Positions 1 to 6,296 of a DNA stretch of 6,296 bases are shown here, one piece after another. The stretch spans positions 1-6,296 of the forward strand of contig DASPXE010000282.1 in NCBI GenBank assembly GCA_035637455.1. The letters are read 5' to 3'. Made by a program: the position numbers and the translations under genes. Numbering within the stretch: the first letter of the stretch is position 1; each line of letters starts with the position of its first letter. The stretch comes from 20CM-4-69-16 sp035637455 (GTDB lineage Bacteria; Gemmatimonadota; Gemmatimonadetes; Gemmatimonadales; GWC2-71-9). Under the pieces are notes generated by a model. It saw only the letters and a list, made by a program, of their open reading frames with translations, searched no databases and had not been told where the DNA came from.

Positions 1-1291
1 CGCCGACGACGCGATCATGCCGCAAACCATCGAAGCGATCTCCCACGCCAAGAACGCCGGCGTGCCGCTCGTGGTCGCCATCAACAAGATCGACCTACCC
101 TCCGCCAACGTGCAGAAGGTGAAGCAGGACCTCCTGTCGCATGCGGTCGTGCTCGAGGAGTTCGGTGGTACCACGCTGGCCACGCCGATCTCGGCGAAGA
201 CGGGCCAGAACGTGGACGCCCTGCTCGATCAGATCCTGCTCCAGGCCGAGCTGCTCGACCTGAAGGCGAATCCGGACCGCCGCGCTCACGGCACCGTGCT
301 CGAGGCGACGCTCGACCCCGGCAAGGGGCCGGTGGCGACCATCCTCGTGCAAAACGGCACGCTCCGGGTCGGGGACGACTTCATCTGCGGCCAGTTCTCC
401 GGCCGCGTGCGCGCCATGTACAACGAGCGTGGTGAGACCGTGAGCGAAGCCGGTCCCTCGACGCCGGTCCAGATCCTGGGCTTCGAGGGCGTGCCCGAAG
501 CGGGCGACACCTTCAGCGTGATGGCGGACGCCGGGGCGGCGCGCGAGATCGCACAGAAGCGCCAGCGCCTCGAGCGCGAGGCGCAGCACCGCCGCACCGG
601 CCGCGTGAAGACGCTCGAGGACTTCATGGCCGAGCGCGCGGCCGGCGGCGCCGCGGCGCTGCGCATCATCATCAAGGCCGACGAGGGTGGGCCGGCGGAA
701 GCGCTCGCCGACGCGCTCGCCCAGCTCTCCACGCCGGAGGTGAAGGTGGAGGTCGTGCACCGCGGCGTCGGCGCCATCACCGACTCCGACGTCCTGCTCG
801 CCAAAGCCTCGGGCGCCATCATCGTCGGCTTCCACGTGCGGCCCGACTCGAACGCCCGCGCCTCGGCGGAGCGCGAGCGTGTGGAGATTCGCACCTACCG
901 CATCATCTACGAGGCGGTGGAAGAGGTGAAAGCCGCGATGGAAGGCCTGCTCACCCCCGAGAAGAAGGAGGTCGTGCTGGGGGAGGCCGAGGTGCGGCAG
1001 ACATTCAAGATCGCGAAGGTGGGAACGATCGCCGGGTGCTTCGTCCGCTCCGGTGTCATCCCCCGCACCGCACGGGTGCGCGTGATCCGCGACGGCGTGG
1101 AGGTGTACGAGGGCACCATCGCCTCCCTCAAACGCTTCAAGGACGATGTGCGCGAGGTTCGCGAGGGCTTCGAGTGCGGCATCGGGATCGAGGGGTTCAA
1201 CGACGTCAAGGTCGGCGACCTGATCGAGGCGTACAAGATCGAGGAAGTCGCGCGCTCGCTGGACGTGGGAAGCGCGGCCCGAGGCGGGTGA
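1..1291 (+). CDS. infB: Translation initiation factor IF-2, C-terminal part (5' truncated by window)
   Basis: IF-2 is the GTPase that places fMet-tRNA on the 30S subunit and promotes 50S joining. The frame is open from base 2, so the first ATG at 17 is internal: the sequence enters in the G domain just after the switch II region, reading ADDAIMPQTIEAI. About 429 residues are visible. Numbering from the codon at base 2, the G4 motif NKID is at residues 28-31 and the G5 motif SAK at 64-66. The beta-barrel domain II follows (HGTVLEATLDPGKGPVATILV), then a charged linker helix, domain III, and the C-terminal domains with the fMet-tRNA-binding region around GFECG (residues 389-393). The protein ends in KVGDLIEAYKIEEVARSL plus a short tail, as is usual. 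The TGA at 1289-1291 lies 3 bases before the next gene. The truncation comes from the window edge only; nothing looks broken. Identification is secure. Confidence 0.98.
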   Translation, partial: ADDAIMPQTIEAISHAKNAGVPLVVAINKIDLPSANVQKVKQDLLSHAVVLEEFGGTTLATPISAKTGQNVDALLDQILLQAELLDLKANPDRRAHGTVLEATLDPGKGPVATILVQNGTLRVGDDFICGQFSGRVRAMYNERGETVSEAGPSTPVQILGFEGVPEAGDTFSVMADAGAAREIAQKRQRLEREAQHRRTGRVKTLEDFMAERAAGGAAALRIIIKADEGGPAEALADALAQLSTPEVKVEVVHRGVGAITDSDVLLAKASGAIIVGFHVRPDSNARASAERERVEIRTYRIIYEAVEEVKAAMEGLLTPEKKEVVLGEAEVRQTFKIAKVGTIAGCFVRSGVIPRTARVRVIRDGVEVYEGTIASLKRFKDDVREVREGFECGIGIEGFNDVKVGDLIEAYKIEEVARSLDVGSAARGG

Positions 1292-1294
1292 GCC

Positions 1295-1576
1295 GTGGTC
1301 GTGGGGCTCATCACCTGGGAGCTGCACCTCGAGGGGTGCCGCTCGCTCAAGGACAAGCGCCACGTGCTCAAGAGCCTCAAGGACCGGCTGCACAACCGGT
1401 TCAACGTCTCGGCGGCCGAGACGGCGCACCAGGACCTGTGGCAGCGCGCCGAGCTCACCGCCTGCGTGGTGTCGAACGAGCGGGGCCACGCCGGAAACGT
1501 GCTCCGGGAGGCGGACCGGTTGGTGGACGGGGCGGCGGGCGCCCGCATCGTGGACACGAGCACGAGCTTCTTGTGA
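1295..1576 (+). CDS. ylxP: DUF503 family protein (YlxP-like)
   Basis: This 93-residue protein resembles the DUF503/YlxP family, small proteins of uncertain biochemical role that are often encoded beside infB and rbfA. Family features are clear: a hydrophobic first strand with an acidic residue (VVGLITWELHL), the SLKDKRHVLKSLKDRL segment (residues 16-31), the RFNVSAAET motif, and HQDLWQRAEL, followed by a last helix (VLREADRLVD). Length matches the family (about 90-100). It starts with GTG at 1295, 3 bases after the infB stop. A second in-frame GTG at 1301 is possible, but the first gives the family's usual residue count before the Gly-Leu pair. The ribosome site is weak (GAGG at 1281-1284), so coupling to infB is likely. 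Position between infB and rbfA points to ribosome assembly or translation initiation. That role is inferred from context. Confidence 0.93.
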   Translation: MVVGLITWELHLEGCRSLKDKRHVLKSLKDRLHNRFNVSAAETAHQDLWQRAELTACVVSNERGHAGNVLREADRLVDGAAGARIVDTSTSFL

Positions 1577-1577
1577 A

Positions 1578-1937
1578 ATGATGCGACGACCCAGTCACCG
1601 CCCCGAGCGAATGGCCGAGCTGATCCGCCAGACAGTGGCGGAGTTCCTCACGGGCAACGTGCGGGACCCCCGCGTCGGATTCGTCACGGTCACGGCCGTC
1701 GAGGTGTCGGGCGACCTGGCGCACGCCCGCATCCGCGTGAGCGTCATGGGGAGCGAGGAGGAGAAGACCAAGACGCTCGAGGGCCTCGGCAGCGCCGCGC
1801 GGTTCCTGCGCGCCCAGCTGTCCCGCGAGCTGCGCCTGCGCACCAGCCCCGAGCTGCGCTTCGAGCTCGATCGCGGCGTCGAGCACGCCCAGCGGATCGA
1901 CGCGGTGCTCAAGCAGATCAAGGAGGGCGCGGGCTGA
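1578..1937 (+). CDS. rbfA: 30S ribosome-binding factor RbfA
   Basis: RbfA is a single KH-fold protein that binds the immature 30S subunit and helps 16S rRNA 5'-end maturation, notably under cold stress. The 119-residue product has the family pattern: an N-terminal basic stretch and helix (RRPSHRPERMAELIRQTVAEFL), the signature VRDPRVGFVTVTAVEVSGDLAHARIRVSV (residues 28-56), a helical segment LEGLGSAARFLRAQLSRELRLRTSPELRFELD, and a final helix (GVEHAQRIDAVLKQI). Length is typical. Two consecutive ATG codons (1578 and 1581) are available; the first lies 1 base after the ylxP stop. No convincing Shine-Dalgarno sequence precedes either, so initiation probably depends on ribosomes finishing ylxP. 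The last codons contain a perfect AAGGAGG that may serve truB. Confidence 0.97.
   Translation: MMRRPSHRPERMAELIRQTVAEFLTGNVRDPRVGFVTVTAVEVSGDLAHARIRVSVMGSEEEKTKTLEGLGSAARFLRAQLSRELRLRTSPELRFELDRGVEHAQRIDAVLKQIKEGAG
1920..1926 (+). promoter_or_regulatory. Consensus Shine-Dalgarno inside the rbfA end, probably for truB
   Basis: AAGGAGG is a full match to the anti-Shine-Dalgarno end of 16S rRNA and lies within the last codons of rbfA (Ile-Lys-Glu-Gly). It is 19 bases from the GTG at 1946, too far for normal use. It is 7 bases from a CTG at 1934 and 10 from an ATC at 1937, both in the truB frame. It could be chance use of Lys-Glu codons, but it supports an upstream non-AUG start for truB. Confidence 0.55.
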
Positions 1938-1945
1938 TCGCCGGC

Positions 1946-2788
1946 GTGGCGCTCGTCGCGAAGCCCGCAGGACCCACGTCTCACGACGTGGTCGATCGGG
2001 TGCGCCGCGCGCTCGCCACCCGGCGGGTCGGACACCTCGGCACGCTCGACCCGTTCGCGGCGGGGCTGTTGGTCATCGTCGTGGGTCGCGCGACCCGCTT
2101 GGCGCCGTACGCCGCCGGCTGGGGCAAGGCGTATGAGGGCGTCATCCGGCTGGGGCGCACGACGTCGACCGACGACGCCACGGGCCACACGACCGCGATC
2201 TCGGACGCGTGGCAGTCGCTCGACGAGACGCGGGTCGAGGCGGCGCTGGCGCGGTTTCGTGGCGCGTACCAGCAGCAGCCGCCCGCCTACTCGGCGGTGA
2301 AAGTCGCCGGTGAACGGGCGTACCGGCGCGCCCGGCGCGGTGAGGCGGTGACCCTGGCGCCCCGGCGGGTGGAGGTAGAGGTCTTCGAGCTGGTGGGCCT
2401 GGAGCTGCCGGACGTGCGGTTCCGCGCCACCGTGAGCGGCGGCACCTACGTCCGCAGCCTCGCGCGCGACGTGGGGGAGGAGTTGCAGTGTGGCGCGCAC
2501 CTCGCGGAGCTCGTGCGCACCCAGGTGGGTCCGTTTCGGCTCGACGCTGCGGTGGCGCCGGAGGCGCTGACGGCCGGGGACCTGCGAGATCCCGCGACGC
2601 TGGTGGCAGGGCTGCCGCGGCGGGAGCTGGACGAAGCCGGGCGAGTCGCCGTGATGCACGGGCGGCCGGTGCCTGCGGGGAAGGGGGAAGGGGGAAGGGT
2701 GGCGCTGTTCGCGGACGGCCATCTGGTTGCGGTGGCCGAACGCGAGGGGGAGCTGCTGAAGCCGCGAGTCGTGGTGGCGGACGAATGA
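1946..2788 (+). CDS. truB: tRNA pseudouridine(55) synthase TruB
   Basis: TruB isomerises uridine 55 in the T-loop of most elongator tRNAs to pseudouridine. The catalytic motif GHLGTLDPFAAGLL is present, with nucleophile Asp35 counted from the GTG at 1946. Other family blocks follow: the substrate-stacking Tyr in KAYEGVIRLG, TTSTDDATG, PPAYSAVKVAGERAYRRARRG, and GTYVRSLARDVGEELQCGAHLAELVRTQVGPF, ending in a PUA-like domain (LFADGHLVAVAEREGELLKPRVVV). At 280 residues it is slightly short for the family. Coordinates given use the first conventional start codon. However, the codons upstream (1937-1945) encode Ile-Ala-Gly, which continues the family's N-terminal pattern (I-x-G-V-x-L-x-x-K-P), so the real start may be CTG at 1934, overlapping the rbfA stop. 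Ala replaces the usual Asp before KP. An in-frame G-rich repeat encodes GKGEGG at residues 245-250. The stop overlaps the ribF start. Confidence 0.97.
   Translation: MALVAKPAGPTSHDVVDRVRRALATRRVGHLGTLDPFAAGLLVIVVGRATRLAPYAAGWGKAYEGVIRLGRTTSTDDATGHTTAISDAWQSLDETRVEAALARFRGAYQQQPPAYSAVKVAGERAYRRARRGEAVTLAPRRVEVEVFELVGLELPDVRFRATVSGGTYVRSLARDVGEELQCGAHLAELVRTQVGPFRLDAAVAPEALTAGDLRDPATLVAGLPRRELDEAGRVAVMHGRPVPAGKGEGGRVALFADGHLVAVAEREGELLKPRVVVADE
2676..2697 (+). repeat. G-rich in-frame repeat, copy 1 (in truB)
   Basis: This 22-base G/A repeat matches 3443-3464 at 21 of 22 positions. The single difference is the third base of a Lys codon (AAG here, AAA in the other copy). It encodes GKGEGG at TruB residues 245-250, in the variable stretch leading into the C-terminal PUA-like domain. 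The run is built from G-tracts separated by AA and extends to 2699. Similarity to copy 2 is direct observation; calling it a dispersed element is inference from two copies. Confidence 0.7.
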
Positions 2789-3696
2789 TGGACACGGTAG
2801 CGACCGTCGGCACGTTCGACGGCGTGCACCGCGGGCACCAGGGGGTGCTCGCGGAGATCGTGCAGCGGGCGCGCACCCGAGGGCTGGCGAGCCTGATCGT
2901 CACCTTCGACCGGCACCCGCTCGAGATCGTGAACCCGCCGGCGGCGCCGCGGCTGCTCACGCTCCCGGACGAGAAGCGGGCGCTGCTCGCGCAGCTCGGG
3001 CTCGACCGGATCGAGCTGTTGCCGTTCACGGCTGAGCTGGCGCGCCTCGCGCCGGAGGAGTTCGTCCGGCAGGTGCTGCGCGCGCAGTACGGGATGCGGG
3101 AGCTGGTGCTGGGGTATGACCACGGGTTTGGACGAGGGCGGACGGGGGACGTGGAGCTGGTGCAACGGCTGGCGCGGGAAGACGGGTTCGCGGTGGATGT
3201 GGTGGACGCCGTGCGGGACGACGGGCAACCGATCTCCTCGTCGCTGATCCGCACCGCCGTCGCCCACGGCGATCTCGCGGCGGCGCAGCGCTGGCTCGGC
3301 CGGCGCTACGGCGCGACCGGTGTCGTGGAGCGCGGGGCGGGGCGGGGCCGGACGATCGGGATCCCGACTATCAACCTCGCACCCCCCGATCCCCGGAAGC
3401 TGTTGCCGCCGGACGGTGTGTACGCAGTCTGGGTAGAGCTGCCGGGGAAAGGGGAAGGGGGAAGCGGACGACGGCACGGCGGCATGATGAATCAGGGCCC
3501 GCGCCCCACCTTCGGGGTGACGGCTCGCGCCCTCGAGGTTCATCTGTTCGATTTCGCGGGTGAGCTGTACGGAGAAACGGTGACCGTGGAGTGGGTGCGC
3601 CGGTTGCGGGACGTGCGGACGTTCCCCTCCCGCGAGGCGCTGGTGGAGCAGCTCGGGCGCGATGCGGTGGCAGCGCGCCAGGGCCTCACGCAATAG
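2785..3696 (+). CDS. ribF: Bifunctional riboflavin kinase / FAD synthetase RibF
   Basis: RibF phosphorylates riboflavin to FMN and adenylylates FMN to FAD. The 303-residue product has both modules. The N-terminal nucleotidyltransferase domain shows GTFDGVHRGH at residues 9-18, TFDRHP, LVLGYDHGFGRGRTGD and the ISSSLIR motif. The C-terminal kinase domain begins near residue 173 (RRYGATGVVERGAGRGRTIGIPTINL) with the P-T-x-N motif at 194-197, then LLPPDGVYAVW and LEVHLFDF, whose Glu251 is the likely catalytic base by family comparison. The start chosen is the ATG at 2785, overlapping the truB TGA; the adjacent ATG at 2788 is equally possible. The N-terminus is shorter than in many homologues, which have some 10-20 residues before the GTFDG block. 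A G-rich repeat adds GKGEGG at residues 221-226, within a longer GKGEGGSGRRHGG loop just before MMNQGPRPTFG. Secure identification. Confidence 0.97.
   Translation: MMDTVATVGTFDGVHRGHQGVLAEIVQRARTRGLASLIVTFDRHPLEIVNPPAAPRLLTLPDEKRALLAQLGLDRIELLPFTAELARLAPEEFVRQVLRAQYGMRELVLGYDHGFGRGRTGDVELVQRLAREDGFAVDVVDAVRDDGQPISSSLIRTAVAHGDLAAAQRWLGRRYGATGVVERGAGRGRTIGIPTINLAPPDPRKLLPPDGVYAVWVELPGKGEGGSGRRHGGMMNQGPRPTFGVTARALEVHLFDFAGELYGETVTVEWVRRLRDVRTFPSREALVEQLGRDAVAARQGLTQ
3443..3464 (+). repeat. G-rich in-frame repeat, copy 2 (in ribF)
   Basis: This is the second copy of the 22-base G/A repeat, in the same codon phase as the truB copy, so both give GKGEGG. In RibF it sits in the loop of the riboflavin kinase domain between GVYAVWVEL and MMNQGPRPTFG, where homologues usually have only a few residues. 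It has three G-tracts of four or five bases; a fourth tract is missing downstream, so quadruplex potential is weaker than in copy 1. Confidence 0.7.
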
Positions 3697-3701
3697 GGAG
3701 G
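3695..3701 (+). promoter_or_regulatory. Ribosome binding site for secD
   Basis: AGGGAGG begins inside the ribF TAG stop and ends 3 bases before the secD ATG at 3705. This is a strong Shine-Dalgarno match but with shorter spacing than usual. It is the clearest ribosome site next to a conventional start codon in the window and may let the secDF module be translated independently of ribF. Confidence 0.65.
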
Positions 3702-3704
3702 CGC

Positions 3705-5354
<1,650 letters not shown>

Positions 5355-5355
5355 G

Positions 5356-6296
5356 ATGATCCGCCTCTTCGCCAACGCCAAGTACGATTTCATCCGCTGG
5401 CGCCGCTGGGCCTACGCGCTCACGGCGGCCATCATCATTCCCGGCTTCGCACTGTTCCTGGTGCACGGCCTGAATTACTCGATCGAGTTCACGGGCGGCA
5501 CGCTCATCCAGGTGCAGACGCCGCAGCCGGTCGGCGCCGCCACGATTCGCGACGCGCTCGACGCGGCGGGGATCCGTGACGCCGAGATCCAGGAGTTCGG
5601 GGGTCCCCTGGACTACGTGGTGCGCGCCCGGATCGGGCAGGGGGGCGCCGTCGAAGCGGGCTCGACCGAGGCGACCGCGGCCGCGGTTGACTCGGCCCTG
5701 GCACACGCCCTCGGCGCCGCCCCCGAGCACTACAAGATCGTCCGGTTCGAGGCGGTCGGCCCCAAGGTGGGCCGCGAGCTGCAGGGGAAGGCGTTCCTCG
5801 CCATTTTCTTCTCGTTCATCGTCACCCTTATTTATCTCGCGATCCGGTTCGAGTGGCGCTTTGGCCTCGCGGCGGTGCTCGCGACGTTCCACGACATCCT
5901 CACGACTATCGCGTTCATCCGCTATTTGAACCTGGAGGTGAGCCTCATCGTGGTGGGCGCCGTCCTGACGATGGTGGGTTACTCGCTGAACGATACGATC
6001 ATCATTTTCGATCGGGTGCGCGAGAACCTGCGCAAGTTTCGACGCCAGAACTTGTACGAGATCCTGAACCTCTCGATCAACGAGACGCTGCCGCGCTCGG
6101 TGCTCACCCACGGGACGACGATGGCCACGACCGTCGCGCTGGTGTTGCTGGCGGGTGAGGTGCTGCGCCCCTTCGCGCTCGTCATGACGTTCGCCATCTT
6201 CACGGGGACCTTCTCCTCGATCTACATCGCCGCGCCGCTCCTCATGTACATCGAGAAGCGCTGGCCGGGCCAGGACGCGCGCGGCGCCCGGGCGTT
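5356..6296 (+). CDS. secF: Protein translocase subunit SecF (3' end cut by window)
   Basis: SecF is the partner of SecD in the proton-driven export factor. The frame is open from ATG 5356 to the window edge, giving 313 complete codons with no stop. Visible parts are a basic N-terminus (KYDFIRWRRW), TM1 (AYALTAAIIIPGFALFLV), the SecF signature YSIEFTGGTLIQV, a periplasmic domain, FEAVGPKVGREL, and five further membrane segments. VGYSLNDTIIIFDRVREN holds Asp213, and NETLPRSVLT holds Arg247. These lie 34 residues apart, the same separation as Asp637 and Arg671 of Thermus SecDF (numbers recalled), so the proton-relay residues appear intact. The last visible residues (IEKRWPGQDARGARA) are already past TM6, so only a short tail is missing. 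No Shine-Dalgarno precedes the ATG, which sits 1 base after the secD stop, so coupling to secD is likely and fits the 1:1 complex. Confidence 0.98.
   Translation, partial: MIRLFANAKYDFIRWRRWAYALTAAIIIPGFALFLVHGLNYSIEFTGGTLIQVQTPQPVGAATIRDALDAAGIRDAEIQEFGGPLDYVVRARIGQGGAVEAGSTEATAAAVDSALAHALGAAPEHYKIVRFEAVGPKVGRELQGKAFLAIFFSFIVTLIYLAIRFEWRFGLAAVLATFHDILTTIAFIRYLNLEVSLIVVGAVLTMVGYSLNDTIIIFDRVRENLRKFRRQNLYEILNLSINETLPRSVLTHGTTMATTVALVLLAGEVLRPFALVMTFAIFTGTFSSIYIAAPLLMYIEKRWPGQDARGARA

Noticed and set aside
1394..1401. Palindrome AACCGGTT inside ylxP
   Set aside because: An 8-base palindrome within a coding region of this GC content is expected by chance and nothing around it suggests an operator.
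95..1489. 464-codon open frame on the minus strand across infB and ylxP
   Set aside because: It is a shadow of GC-rich coding sequence: rich in Arg, His, Leu and Ala with no recognisable domain, and it lies wholly opposite well-identified genes.
1036..1581. 181-codon plus-strand frame overlapping the infB end and ylxP
   Set aside because: It is an alternative-frame Arg/Gly/Ala-rich translation overlapping two genes that match known families.
2488..2784. Upstream in-frame extension of ribF within truB
   Set aside because: The extension is Gly/Arg/Ala-rich out-of-frame truB sequence. RibF homology begins only at about 2785, where an ATG overlaps the truB stop.
3591..3704. Upstream in-frame extension of secD within ribF
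   Set aside because: It overlaps conserved RibF sequence and would add a non-family N-terminus; ATG 3705 has a strong ribosome site and gives the expected basic start before TM1.
3697..3704. Possible terminator or promoter between ribF and secD
   Set aside because: The gap is only 8 bases, has no hairpin with a T-run, and is taken up by the secD ribosome site.

Overview
The window is a single, fully co-directional block of housekeeping genes on the + strand: the end of infB, then ylxP (DUF503), rbfA, truB, ribF, secD and nearly all of secF. It is strongly GC-rich, with G/C-ending codons throughout. This order, with secD-secF directly after ribF and no rpsO or pnp between them, together with the style of the proteins, suggests a free-living GC-rich bacterium. 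Gemmatimonadota or a related environmental phylum is my best guess from memory. The sequence alone does not prove it, and there is no rRNA to confirm it.

Layout. Positions 1-1291 hold the C-terminal part of translation initiation factor IF-2; its N-terminus and most of its G domain lie upstream. Positions 1295-1576 hold a small DUF503 protein, 1578-1937 the 30S maturation factor RbfA, 1946-2788 (or from 1934) the tRNA pseudouridine-55 synthase TruB, and 2785-3696 the bifunctional riboflavin kinase/FAD synthetase RibF. Positions 3705-5354 hold SecD, and 5356 to the window end hold SecF, which lacks only its last residues and stop. Non-coding DNA totals about 21 bases, in gaps of 1 to 8 bases, and truB and ribF overlap. 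No promoter, terminator, RNA gene, mobile element or CRISPR array is visible, and no stretch is long enough to hold a hidden gene.

The genes form two functional modules. The first is the ribosome/translation set (IF-2, YlxP, RbfA, TruB, with RibF as the usual companion). The second is the SecD-SecF pair, which uses the proton gradient to help complete protein export through SecYEG. The tight junctions suggest one transcript with translational coupling; most internal genes lack a strong Shine-Dalgarno sequence.

I found no new biological system. Four things deserve a second look. A 22-base G-rich repeat occurs in the same codon phase inside both truB and ribF and adds Gly-Lys-Gly-Glu-Gly-Gly to each protein. 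The truB copy has four G-tracts and could form a G-quadruplex. The truB start is probably an upstream non-AUG codon. SecD carries a lysine-rich low-complexity insert flanked by short direct repeats.
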